Part shown: piece by piece, positions 17,810-27,134 of the stretch | Layout: every line of letters starts with the position of its first letter | Numbering within the stretch: position 1 is the first letter of the stretch | From: Pseudoroseicyclus aestuarii | GTDB taxonomy: Bacteria; Pseudomonadota; Alphaproteobacteria; Rhodobacterales; Rhodobacteraceae | Direction of reading: 5' to 3' | Length of the DNA stretch: 64,000 bases | Assembly (NCBI RefSeq): GCF_003217255.1 | Contig: NZ_QJTE01000001.1 | Coordinates: forward strand, 558,001 to 622,000 | Program-made: the position numbers and the translations under genes | Notes under the pieces: generated by a model | The model's input: only the letters and a program-made list of their open reading frames with translations | What the model was told of the DNA's origin: nothing | The model's database searches: none

Positions 17810-18513
17810 AGCGCGGGCAGGGGCGCCCCCAGCGCCACCATCAGCCCGCGCGTGGCATAGGCGCAGGCGATGCCCCAGCCGAAGGAGGCGAGTGTGCCGA
17901 TGATGACATACTCGCCCACCGGCCCCTCGTTCTTCGCGGTCTCGAAGCGCAGCACCGATTTCGCCGCGATCAGGAAGCCGATGCCCGCGGGCTGGGCCAC
18001 CAGCACCAGCAGGAAGATCAGCGCGCGCTCCAGCAGGCCGATCAGCCTGCCGCCGCCCGGCAGGCCGGGCGGCAGGGCCACATCGGTCCAGGGCGCCATC
18101 AGCAGGCCCACGGCAAAGCCGCCCGCGCGGGTGGCCAGGACAAAGCCCGCCGCGGCCGCCATTGCCGCGGGCAGCAGCGCCATGCCGGCCCAGGGGGCCG
18201 CTGACCACAGCGCCGGGGCCACGACGGCGGTGATCAGCAGCGTCGCCAGATGCGCCGCCTGATCGCCGAGGAAGGCGCGCAGTCCGGGCGGCAGCAGCAG
18301 CTTGGCGGCGTCGAGCGCCAGATGCGCCAGCGCCAGCGCGTAAAGAAGCGGGATATCCAGCCGCCCGAAGACCGCCAGCAGCACGGCCAGCACCACCAGC
18401 CCATGCGCCAGCAGCATCAGGGGGTGCCGCTTGTTCTGCGCCATGCGGTCCGGCTGCAGCACGAAATCGGCCATGACATGGGCGAAGAGGAGGGCGGCGA
18501 AGGTCTCGGTCAT
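17806..18513 (-). CDS. DUF3307 multi-spanning membrane protein
   Basis: 235 residues. The opening TETFAALLFAHVMADFVLQ followed by a short polar turn and LMLLAHGLVVLAVLL is typical of DUF3307: conserved His and Asp in the first helix and a second His in the next. At least six hydrophobic stretches follow. Function is unknown. The ATG overlaps the stop of the SatD gene (ATGA), so the two are made together. DUF3307 and SatD genes are paired across distant phyla. The stop overlaps that of the convergent murA-like gene at CTAG. Confidence 0.85.
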   Translation of the reverse strand: MTETFAALLFAHVMADFVLQPDRMAQNKRHPLMLLAHGLVVLAVLLAVFGRLDIPLLYALALAHLALDAAKLLLPPGLRAFLGDQAAHLATLLITAVVAPALWSAAPWAGMALLPAAMAAAAGFVLATRAGGFAVGLLMAPWTDVALPPGLPGGGRLIGLLERALIFLLVLVAQPAGIGFLIAAKSVLRFETAKNEGPVGEYVIIGTLASFGWGIACAYATRGLMVALGAPLPAL

Positions 18514-19169
18514 GGCACCCACTCATCGCTTTCGAAGGCCTCTGCCGCCTCGCGCAGGACGCCCCATCCTGCCCCGGCAAGGCGCTTCTGAACGGCCTGC
18601 CGGGTGACGCCGAGGCGCTGTGCAAGGCTGTCTTGCGTGTCGTCGGGATGCTCTATCGCCAGGGCAATCGCCTCGGCCTGTCGCTCTGTCCAGCCGCCAC
18701 AGATATAGCCGGCAAGCTGGAAGATCGCCTGTTGGTACCCGCCGCCGGCACGCTCGGTGCGACAAAGGCTCAGCCGGTCGGCGCCCGTCATGCCGTCGAG
18801 TTGCCGCCCCGAGGTCGTGAAGGCCTCGCCTCGGGCGTCCGAAAGATCGGCCGTGCCGAAGGCTTCGACTGGCCCGAGGCCGGTGGCGATCCGTGTCGAC
18901 AGGCCGGGATGGGCGCCTGCCAGTCTGGCCGTCATGTAGAGGCTGGCCTCAAGGCACAGGCCCGGAGTGTCCAGCAAGACCTGCCAGCCGTCCCCGCGAA
19001 ACCGGGTGAACCGCAGGGCCATGTCATGGGTCTTGCCGTAGCGCGCGGCTGCATCGCCCAGAGTGGCCAGTGCCGCATCGAGCGCGGCGGCGGATAGCCT
19101 TTCGGAGGCGACGAGATCGCCGGTCAGGACCGCGAATACCTTGGGTGATGCGCCTTGCTGTCGCTCCAT
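18510..19169 (-). CDS. SatD-family protein with cyclase-like N-domain and C-terminal HTH
   Basis: 219 residues. The N-terminal part reads AVLTGDLVASERL (Asp18), then FRGDGWQV (Asp60), then GEAFTTSGRQLDGM (Arg122). The two aspartates are 42 residues apart and the last block resembles the G-x-x-V-N-x-A-x-R-L block of class III nucleotidyl cyclases, so I infer a cyclase-like fold. A helix-turn-helix (DSLAQRLGVTRQAVQKRL, 180-197) closes the protein. SatD itself is known only from stress-linked streptococcal loci and has no proven activity. The ATG at 19167-19169 has no Shine-Dalgarno; a GATAAT box lies 9 nt upstream, so the mRNA may be leaderless. Confidence 0.78.
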   Translation of the reverse strand: MERQQGASPKVFAVLTGDLVASERLSAAALDAALATLGDAAARYGKTHDMALRFTRFRGDGWQVLLDTPGLCLEASLYMTARLAGAHPGLSTRIATGLGPVEAFGTADLSDARGEAFTTSGRQLDGMTGADRLSLCRTERAGGGYQQAIFQLAGYICGGWTERQAEAIALAIEHPDDTQDSLAQRLGVTRQAVQKRLAGAGWGVLREAAEAFESDEWVP

Positions 19170-19172
19170 GTG

Positions 19173-19262
19173 GCAACCATTATCGGTTGCTATATGAAAA
19201 GCAACCTTATTCAGCTGCATCTGCAAAGGACGCCCAGAAGAGTTGCTATCGCGAAAGCAACC
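19173..19262 (-). promoter_or_regulatory. satD promoter with repeated GGTTGC/GCAACC operators
   Basis: Two equally spaced inverted repeats occur: GGTTGC-TATATGAAAA-GCAACC (19185-19206) and AGTTGC-TATCGCGAAA-GCAACC (19241-19262). Both have TAT....AAA cores and they are 56 bp apart. A further half site GCAACC is at 19173-19178. On the minus strand a GATAAT -10-like box (19179-19184) lies inside the cluster, 9 nt before the satD ATG. Confidence 0.65.
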
Positions 19263-19277
19263 CCAACAGGGTGCCTG

Positions 19278-19634
19278 TTACATGAAGCCCAACTCGAGCC
19301 GCGCCTCGTCGGACATCATGTCCATGCCCCACTGCGGCTCCCAGGTGATGGCGACATCGACCTGCTTCACGCCCGGCACGGCGCCGACGGCATCGGCGAC
19401 CCAGCCCGGCATCTCGCCGGCGACGGGGCAGCCCGGGGCGGTCAGCGTCATCGCGATGTCCACGGCGCTCTCGGCGTCGATCTTGATCGTGTAGACAAGG
19501 CCGAGGTCGTAGATGTTCACCGGGATCTCGGGATCATAGACCGAGCGGCAGGCCTCGACGATCTGGTCGTAGAGCGGGTGGTCGGTGTCCGACGGCGCGA
19601 TGAGCGGGGTGCCGGGGGCCTGGTCTTCGGGCAT
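19278..19634 (-). CDS. MIP18/SufT-type (DUF59) Fe-S assembly protein
   Basis: 118 residues. The conserved DPEIPVNIYDLGL motif is at 34-46 and the TAPGCP motif with Cys69 follows, ending in a W-P-W-x-M-D-M segment typical of the SUF-associated branch. SufT-like proteins help mature Fe-S enzymes, especially under high demand. No suf operon is in the window, but an A-type carrier is encoded 8 kb away at 11055-11402. ATG 19632-19634 is the natural start. Confidence 0.88.
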   Translation of the reverse strand: MPEDQAPGTPLIAPSDTDHPLYDQIVEACRSVYDPEIPVNIYDLGLVYTIKIDAESAVDIAMTLTAPGCPVAGEMPGWVADAVGAVPGVKQVDVAITWEPQWGMDMMSDEARLELGFM

Positions 19635-19710
19635 GACGCGATCCTCTGCTGCAAGGCCGTGGCCTTGGGGTGGCGGGCGCCATCATAGGCGCGGCGGGTG
19701 CGGCGGTAAA

Positions 19711-19741
19711 GCGCGCCCGCCCCCGAGATGGGAGGGCGCGC
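19711..19741 (-). terminator. Probable terminator downstream of the YqaA-type gene
   Basis: On the minus strand an 8-bp stem GCGCGCCC/GGGCGCGC with a G+C-rich 15-nt interior is followed by TTTA. It lies between the YqaA-type and DUF59 genes. Confidence 0.45.
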
Positions 19742-19767
19742 GCCGCGATCAAGGCGCGGCCTGCGCC

Positions 19768-20346
19768 CTACATGTAGCGCGTCGCGTAGAAGCCGCCGAT
19801 CAGGATGACCACGAAGGCGACGAAGACCAGCCCCAGCCGCCGCTCGATGAAATCGCGGATCGGCGCGCCGAACTGCCACAGCAGCGCCGCGACAAGGAAG
19901 AACCGCAGCCCCCGCGCCACGAGGCTCATCAGCAGGAAGGCCACGAGGTTCAGGCCCGTCGCGCCCGACAGGATGGTGATGACCTTGAAGGGGAAGGGCG
20001 TGACCCCGGCCACCAGCACCGCCCAGACTCCGTAGTCGTTGTAGCGGTCCGAGAAGCCGTCGAAGTAGACGTCCTTGCCAAAGAACTCGAGCACGGGCCT
20101 GCCGACGCTCTCGAAGAGGGTCGCGCCTATGACGTAGCCGCCCAGCGCCCCCAGCAACGATCCGGCCAGCGCCACAGCGGCGATGCGCCAGGCGCGGCCG
20201 GGGCGGGCGAGGATCATCGGGATCATCAGCGCATCGGGCGGGATCGGAAAGACGGAGCTTTCGGCAAAGGCGACGATGAACAGCGCCCACATGGCATGGG
20301 GCGTGTCCGCGAGGCGGATCGTCCAGTCGTAAAGGCGTCTGATCAT
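19768..20346 (-). CDS. YqaA/DedA-family (VTT domain) membrane protein
   Basis: 192 residues. It shows the VTT/DedA pattern: FIVAFAESSVFPIPPDALMIPMIL near residues 23-46 (re-entrant E-x-x-x-x-P-P-P-D), GSLLGALGGYVIG near 62-74, and the second re-entrant motif VAGVTPFPFKVITILSGATG around 111-130. Family members are lipid scramblases or transporters that maintain membrane homeostasis. The YqaA branch is small, as here. It lies 45 nt downstream of metG on the same strand and could share its transcript. Confidence 0.9.
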   Translation of the reverse strand: MIRRLYDWTIRLADTPHAMWALFIVAFAESSVFPIPPDALMIPMILARPGRAWRIAAVALAGSLLGALGGYVIGATLFESVGRPVLEFFGKDVYFDGFSDRYNDYGVWAVLVAGVTPFPFKVITILSGATGLNLVAFLLMSLVARGLRFFLVAALLWQFGAPIRDFIERRLGLVFVAFVVILIGGFYATRYM

Positions 20347-20391
20347 CGCGCGTCCTGTTGCCGGGCGCGGGGGCCCTGAAGGTGATGTGCC

Positions 20392-22107
<1,716 letters not shown>

Positions 22108-22203
22108 GGACACTTCTTCTTTAGCGGCTCTCGGCGGTCTAGAGCAGAGAGGGATCTTTGGCCAGCCGCCGGCTGCCCTTCGCGGCGGGCAATAGGCCTG
22201 GCC

Positions 22204-22239
22204 AAAAGCAGATGGCCGCACCCGAAGGCGCGGCCATCT
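22204..22239 (-). terminator. Rho-independent terminator of the CTERM-protein gene
   Basis: Minus strand: AGATGGCCGC, 10-nt loop, GCGGCCATCT, then GCTTTT. The stem is a perfect 10 bp (22210-22219 with 22230-22239) and lies about 50 nt past the stop. Confidence 0.8.
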
Positions 22240-22257
22240 TGAGTGGTCTCAGGGCGT

Positions 22258-22277
22258 CCGGCCCCCGCGGGGGCCGG
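22258..22277. repeat. Perfect 20-bp G+C palindrome
   Basis: CCGGCCCCCGCGGGGGCCGG lies just beyond the stop of the CTERM-protein gene and before its terminator. It could form a cruciform or 3-prime stabilising hairpin. Purpose unknown. Confidence 0.7.
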
Positions 22278-22290
22278 TGCCGTGAAGGCC

Positions 22291-22776
22291 TCAGGCCTTC
22301 GACTTGCGACGCGAGACGAAGCCCGCACCGGCCAGCGCGAGGACCAGCAGGCCACCGGCGGCGGGAACCGGCACGGCGGCCGCTTCGACGTCGAAGGAGT
22401 AGGTCAGCGAGACCGGCTTGTTCACGCCGGTGGCGTCGAACTGCAGCGTGAAGGGCGACGAGGTCACCATGCCGTCGAGGAAGGCAGTGGCAGCCGAGAT
22501 GCCGCCCAGCTGGTAGATTTCCTCGAAGCCTTCGTCGGTGCTGTCGACACCGAAGCTGACTTTGACCAGGTCGGCGCCTTCGCTGCCGCCGGTGCCCGAG
22601 ATGGCGAAGTTCGAGATCTTGACCTGGCCGGTCGGCTCGAAGGAGTAGCTGGCGGTCGAGCTGTCGCCGCCGAGGCTGAAGCCGTCGGTAAGGTAATCGC
22701 CGGCCGAGATCGGCGCGGCGGCGGCGGCCACGGGAATGGCGGTCGCGAAGAGTGCTGCTGCGATGTACGTTTTCAT
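22291..22776 (-). CDS. CTERM-sorted (VPLPA/PEP-CTERM type) exported protein
   Basis: 161 residues. The start is ATG 22774-22776 because GGAG then lies 6 nt upstream; the ATG two codons earlier abuts the GGAG. A signal peptide (cleavage near AAA-AP) leads to a Ser/Gly/Thr-rich beta-type domain without cysteines. The C-terminus has the tripartite sorting signal: a VPVPAAG motif near residue 136, a hydrophobic helix, and SRRKSK. Such proteins are cut and anchored by an exosortase at the cell surface, often with exopolysaccharide. No exosortase gene is in the window. Confidence 0.85.
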   Translation of the reverse strand: MKTYIAAALFATAIPVAAAAAPISAGDYLTDGFSLGGDSSTASYSFEPTGQVKISNFAISGTGGSEGADLVKVSFGVDSTDEGFEEIYQLGGISAATAFLDGMVTSSPFTLQFDATGVNKPVSLTYSFDVEAAAVPVPAAGGLLVLALAGAGFVSRRKSKA

Positions 22777-23346
22777 TGTCATCTCCAGTTGTAGCGAGGG
22801 CCCTGCGTCAGCAAGACGCTCGCCTGTTTCGTTGCGTGGCTCGTTGTCGTCCTAGTTCTAACGACGCCCAGCCACATTTGTGCCCAAGAACCGACATAAA
22901 CGATCGCGGGCGGCATGACAGGCCCCCTTCTGCCATGTCGCCCGCGTACAGACCGTTTCCCGAGCATGTTAAGTCGCCCGGAACCGTTCAAAGGTTGTGC
23001 GCAACTGATCCCAAGCCTTTGAAATACTGATGTTTTAATTTGGGCTCTTTTCAAAATGACAGAACACCCCAGTCGCAGCGCGGCGCGTTTCGGTCTCCGA
23101 GTCATCACATGGATGTGAAAGGTTGCCCGCTGCTCCCCGAGGTTCCGAGAAAACATGTCCCAATTCCGCCTCAAATTGTAGCGTGCGCGCTTTGGTCGCG
23201 TACGGCCACTCGCCTGCCGGTGGTGGTGTGCCGCCGTGGGCGATTCTGGTGCCGAACGCGATCTGCTTGCTCTCTTCTGCGGGCGCGGTCAGTGTCGCGC
23301 GGCAGAATTCGCGCGCGAGCGCACCAGACGAGCGGAAGGGCAATCC
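22777..23346. other. 570-nt intergenic region, divergent promoters
   Basis: It separates the divergent CTERM-protein and aldo/keto-reductase genes and is noticeably richer in A+T than its surroundings around 22975-23060. I found no convincing gene, tRNA or family-level RNA here. Apparent frames in it are extensions or antisense shadows of the reductase gene. It most likely holds two promoters and regulator sites that I cannot identify. Confidence 0.5.
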
Positions 23347-24390
23347 ATGGAACGTACAACACTGGGCCGGTCGGGCATCGAGGTTTCGGCCTGGTGCCTT
23401 GGGACCATGACCTTCGGCAACCAGACGGACGAGGCCGAGGCGCATCGCCAGATCGACATGGCGGTCGAGGCCGGCATCGATTTCCTCGACGCCGCCGAGA
23501 TGTATCCGGTGAACCCGGTCAAGGCCGAGACCGTCGGCCGCACCGAAGAGATCGTCGGCAACTGGATGCGCGCCAGCCCGCGCAGCGGAGACGTGAAGAT
23601 CGCCACCAAGATCAGCGGCCCCAACGGCGGCTTCGTCCGGGGCGGCAAGGGCTATGACGGCGCCACGATCCGCGAGACGATTGAGGCACAGCTGCGCCGC
23701 TTGAACGTCGAGCGCATCGACGTTTACCAGCTGCACTGGCCCGAGCGCGGCTCCTTCGCGTTCCGGCAGATGTGGTCCTACGACCCCTCCGCGCAGGATC
23801 CCGCCACCACGCGGGCGCATATGGACGATGTGCTGGGCGCGCTCTCCGACCTCACGACCGAAGGCAAGATCGGCGCCTTCGGCCTGTCGAACGAGAGCTG
23901 CTGGGGCACGACGAAATGGATCGAGCGGTCCGAGGTCACCGGCGGGCCCCGCGTCGCGGCGGTGCAGAACGAATACAACCTGCTCTACCGGCACTGGGAC
24001 ACCGATCTCGCCGAGATGAGCGTGAACGAGGATGTGCCGCTCTTCTCCTACTCGCCGCTCGCGGCGGGGCTTCTGACCGGCAAGTACCAGAACGGCGCCA
24101 AGCCCGAGGGCAGCCGCGCCGCGATCAACGGCGATCTGGGCGGGCGGCTGACCGAGCAGGCGCTGACGGCGGTGCAGGCCTATGCCGATCTGGCGCAGGA
24201 GCATGGCCTCGACCTGGTGCAGATGTCCCTTGCCTGGCAGCGCCAGCGGCCCTTCCCGGTGATCCCGATCCTGGGCGCCACCACCGCCGCGCAGCTTCAG
24301 CAGCAGCTGGCCGGCGCCGACCTCGTGCTGAGCGAGGCGGTGCTGACCGGCATCGATGCGATCAACAAGGCGCATCCTTTCCCCTACTGA
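23347..24390 (+). CDS. Aldo/keto reductase, Tas-like
   Basis: 347 residues from ATG 23347, preceded by GGAAGGG. An NADPH-dependent TIM-barrel oxidoreductase. Of the catalytic tetrad, Asp48 and Tyr53 (DAAEMYPVNP) and Lys88 (ATKISG) are visible, and the His is in QLHWPER near 134. The MYPVNP and VYQLHWPER segments are typical of the Tas/YajO branch. Physiological substrate unknown. A lipoprotein gene follows after 38 nt. Confidence 0.9.
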   Translation: MERTTLGRSGIEVSAWCLGTMTFGNQTDEAEAHRQIDMAVEAGIDFLDAAEMYPVNPVKAETVGRTEEIVGNWMRASPRSGDVKIATKISGPNGGFVRGGKGYDGATIRETIEAQLRRLNVERIDVYQLHWPERGSFAFRQMWSYDPSAQDPATTRAHMDDVLGALSDLTTEGKIGAFGLSNESCWGTTKWIERSEVTGGPRVAAVQNEYNLLYRHWDTDLAEMSVNEDVPLFSYSPLAAGLLTGKYQNGAKPEGSRAAINGDLGGRLTEQALTAVQAYADLAQEHGLDLVQMSLAWQRQRPFPVIPILGATTAAQLQQQLAGADLVLSEAVLTGIDAINKAHPFPY

Positions 24391-24428
24391 CGGCGTTGAC
24401 CGCCATCTTCAGAGACCGGAGTGCGCCG

Positions 24429-24938
24429 ATGATCCCCTGCCGTTTCCCCGCCATCCTCGGCCTCGGCCTTCTGGCCCTTGCCGCTTGCGCCCCGGCACCG
24501 GAGGCGCCGCAGGGGTTCCGCGACGCGCAGGCGCCCATCGCCTCGACCACGCGCGGTCGGCCGAGCGATCTGAACGGGCTCTGGCAGGTGGAGGCCGCCT
24601 ATCCGGGCGGCCCGCTGGCGCCGGGTGACAGCGCCACCTTCCAGCTGACTGCAGAAGGGGACGGGCTTCTCAGGATCACCGGCGCCGACGGGGCGGCGCG
24701 GCTGATCCGGCTCGAGGCGGCGGGCCCCAGCCGCTGGAGCGGTGCGGGCCGCGACTGGTGGCTGCTCTGGGCCGACGACGGCTTCCGCACCATGGTGCTG
24801 GGCGCGCCGGACGGCCTGCTGGGCGCGGTGCTGAACCGGCCCGGCGCCGCCAGCCCCGACCGCAGCCGGGCGGCGCGGGAGCTTCTGGATTTCAACGGCT
24901 ACGACCTTACCGCCCTGCGGGCGGGACCCTCGGCATGA
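24429..24938 (+). CDS. Lipoprotein of unknown function
   Basis: 169 residues. A lipobox LALAAC at about 15-20 ends a short signal peptide, so the mature Cys20 should be lipidated. The rest has LNGLWQVEAAYPGGPL and a pattern of alternating beta-like segments ending in WWLLWADDGFRTMVLGAPDG, reminiscent of small lipocalin-like folds (GxW motif: GLWQVEAAY). That resemblance is inference. The stop overlaps the start of the downstream dehydrogenase fusion (ATGA). Confidence 0.8.
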   Translation: MIPCRFPAILGLGLLALAACAPAPEAPQGFRDAQAPIASTTRGRPSDLNGLWQVEAAYPGGPLAPGDSATFQLTAEGDGLLRITGADGAARLIRLEAAGPSRWSGAGRDWWLLWADDGFRTMVLGAPDGLLGAVLNRPGAASPDRSRAARELLDFNGYDLTALRAGPSA

Positions 24939-26440
24939 GCGCTCCGGCCCAGGGGCAGCGCATCGCCGCTATCCTCGGCGCCGGGCGCACCGGCGCGGGC
25001 TGGGCGGCCCGCTTCGCGCTGATGGGCTGGGACGTGCGGATGCACGATCCCGACATGCGCGCCGCCCCGCATTTCGAGGCGGTGCTGGCCCGCGCCCGGC
25101 GCAGCCTGCCGGGCCTTCTGGATGTCGCGCCGCCGGTCGAAGGGACGGTCAGCTGGCATGCCGGGATTGCCGATGCGGTCAGAGGCGCCAGCTGGATCCA
25201 GGAAAGCGTGCCCGAGCGGCTGGACCTCAAGCAGTCCGTGCTGGCCGAGCTGGATGATCACGCGGAGCCGGAGGCAATCATCGCCTCCTCCTCGGCGGGA
25301 ATCGATCTGGCGCAGCTGCAGGGCGATCTGCCGCGGCGGGGGCGGATGGTGATCGCGCGGCCGCTGGCGCCCGTCTACCTCGTGCCGCTGGTCGAGCTGG
25401 TCGCCAGCGCCGCCTCCCGCGACGAAGTCGTGGAACAGGCCCGCAGCACCCTGCTGTCGCTGGGCTGCTACCCGCTGCGCATGGGGCGCGAGGAACACCT
25501 GATGGGCCGCCTCTCGGCCGCGCTCTGGCAGGAGGCGGCGCAGCTTGTCGCCGATGGCGCGGCGGATGCCGAGACGGTCGATGACGCGCTGCGGCACGGC
25601 GCGGCGCTTCTCTGGACGCAGACGGGCCTTTTCGGCACCGGCCCGATCGCCGGCGAGGACCTGCGCGTCGAGGTCGAGGAGCCGGTGCAGACCGAGAGCG
25701 ACCCGCTCTCGGGCATGCCGCGGGCGCCGAGGCGGGCGCAGCCGCTGCACGATGTCATCGACCGGCTCGAGGCGCGGGCCGGCGGTCTGCCGGATGGCCG
25801 CGATGCCCCGCAGGAGGTGCGCGATGCCGCCCTCTCCTCGCTCTTGCGCGGGCTCAAGGGGGCGGATTGGGGCGCCGGCCGGCTGCTGCGCGGCATGGAT
25901 CGCCGCTACGACGACACCCCCGATCTCGAGGCGCTGGCCCTGACCAGCCCGTTGCCCACCGCCAGCCGCACGATCCCCGTCGACTGGGTCGGGCAGGATG
26001 GCTGCGTCGCAGAATGGCGCGTGGCCGAGCTGATGGACGGCGCGACATGGCGGCTGCTGCGCATGGTCGGTTGCGACGAGGCCGAGGGCGATCATCAGGG
26101 CGGCGGCGGCCCCAGCGACCGCGGCGAGACCTTCCTCATGGCCGAAACGCATCTGCGCCACCTTGGCGTTGCGCGCGCCGGCGACGCCGTCACGGTCGAG
26201 ACGCAGGTGCTGAGCTTTCAGGGGCGTCACCTGCAGCTGTTCCACAAGCTCTGGCTCGACAAGCGGCTGGTCGCCTCGGCGGAGGTGCTGCTGGTCCATG
26301 CCGACCGGCGCGAGAGGCGCCCCACGGTGCCGGCCGCGGATCTGGCAGCGCGGCTCTCGGCGCTGGCCGCGGCGCATCAGCGCCTGCCGCGCCCCGAGGG
26401 GTCCGGCCGCGTCGCCATGCGGCCCGAGCCGGAGGTCTGA
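24935..26440 (+). CDS. L-carnitine dehydrogenase-like / hot-dog thioesterase fusion
   Basis: 501 residues in two parts. Residues 1-320 follow the 3-hydroxyacyl-CoA/L-carnitine dehydrogenase pattern: Rossmann motif GAGRTGAGW at 15-23, SSSAGIDLAQLQ near 118-129 and VYLVPLVELV at 147-156. Residues 345-480 look like a 4HBT thioesterase domain, as in known carnitine dehydrogenase-thioesterase fusions. The segment that normally reads GHPFNPVY is ARPLAPVY, so the catalytic His is Arg142, while Glu154 is kept. It may therefore have lost or changed dehydrogenase activity. Coupled to the upstream lipoprotein by ATGA. Confidence 0.75.
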   Translation: MSAPAQGQRIAAILGAGRTGAGWAARFALMGWDVRMHDPDMRAAPHFEAVLARARRSLPGLLDVAPPVEGTVSWHAGIADAVRGASWIQESVPERLDLKQSVLAELDDHAEPEAIIASSSAGIDLAQLQGDLPRRGRMVIARPLAPVYLVPLVELVASAASRDEVVEQARSTLLSLGCYPLRMGREEHLMGRLSAALWQEAAQLVADGAADAETVDDALRHGAALLWTQTGLFGTGPIAGEDLRVEVEEPVQTESDPLSGMPRAPRRAQPLHDVIDRLEARAGGLPDGRDAPQEVRDAALSSLLRGLKGADWGAGRLLRGMDRRYDDTPDLEALALTSPLPTASRTIPVDWVGQDGCVAEWRVAELMDGATWRLLRMVGCDEAEGDHQGGGGPSDRGETFLMAETHLRHLGVARAGDAVTVETQVLSFQGRHLQLFHKLWLDKRLVASAEVLLVHADRRERRPTVPAADLAARLSALAAAHQRLPRPEGSGRVAMRPEPEV

Positions 26441-26546
26441 CGCCGCGGGGGCGGGCCTGCAGAAAGCGGCGACGGAATGCAGGCCGCGCGCCGTTGGAGA
26501 GGGCATCAGGGGCCTGAAGCGCCCCGCCCAATCCAGAGGTTACCCG

Positions 26547-27134
26547 ATGACGCGCATCCTACTCGCCACCGCCGCCCTCGCCGCGCTGACCGCCGGCGCC
26601 GCCACCGCGCAGGGCCGGGACCGCGGCCCCCATATGGGCCGCGGCATGCCCCCGATGATGGGGCCGATGATGGACATGGAGCGCCTCGACGCGGATGGCG
26701 ACGGCGCCGTCACCGCCGCCGAGATCGATCAGGCCATGGCGACGCGCTTTGCCGCGGCGGACACCAATGGCGACGGCGCCCTCTCGGCCGAGGAGATGGC
26801 CGCCGAGGCGGAGCGGATGCGCCAGGAGGCGCTGCTGCGGCAGATGCAGCGCCTGATCGGCCACATGGACGCGGATGACGACGGCCTTCTGCAACTGGCC
26901 GAGATCGAGGCGCGCGCCCCCTCGTCCGAGGCGCTGCTCGACCGGCTGGACCGCGACGATGACGGCAGCCTCTCGGCCGAGGAGCTTGAGCCTCCGCGCG
27001 GGCCCCGGGGCTGGGGGCGCGGCGGCCCTTGGGGGCATCGCGGCGGACCCGGTGGCGAAGGGCGCCACGGCCCGCGCGGCGGCCCGGCTGCCGAAGAGGC
27101 GCGGCCCGGGGCCGATGCGCCGCAGGACGAATGA
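26547..27134 (+). CDS. Exported EF-hand protein
   Basis: 195 residues. A signal peptide (cleavage near ATA-QG, residue 22) leads to four canonical EF-hand loops: DADGDG at 48, DTNGDG at 72, DADDDG at 108 and DRDDDG at 135, each followed by a Glu at position 12. A Gly/Arg/His-rich tail follows (about 150-195). It should bind Ca2+ or similar cations in the periplasm. The stop overlaps the ATG of the ECF sigma gene, so this protein may be part of, or the sensor for, the sigma-factor circuit. Confidence 0.88.
   Translation: MTRILLATAALAALTAGAATAQGRDRGPHMGRGMPPMMGPMMDMERLDADGDGAVTAAEIDQAMATRFAAADTNGDGALSAEEMAAEAERMRQEALLRQMQRLIGHMDADDDGLLQLAEIEARAPSSEALLDRLDRDDDGSLSAEELEPPRGPRGWGRGGPWGHRGGPGGEGRHGPRGGPAAEEARPGADAPQDE

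Noticed and set aside
18510-19169. SatD gene as a simple transcription regulator
   Set aside because: The HTH is only the last third; the N-terminal part has conserved Asp/Gly-Asp motifs not found in simple HTH regulators, so it was described as a two-part protein.
23040-23346. Open frames just upstream of the aldo/keto reductase
   Set aside because: They are in-frame extensions or shadows of the reductase; GGAAGGG before ATG 23347 gives the natural start.
26470-26500. GGAAT...CGTT as an ECF promoter before the EF-hand gene
   Set aside because: The gap between the two boxes is about 13 nt, shorter than the 16-17 nt usual for this class, so it was not annotated.
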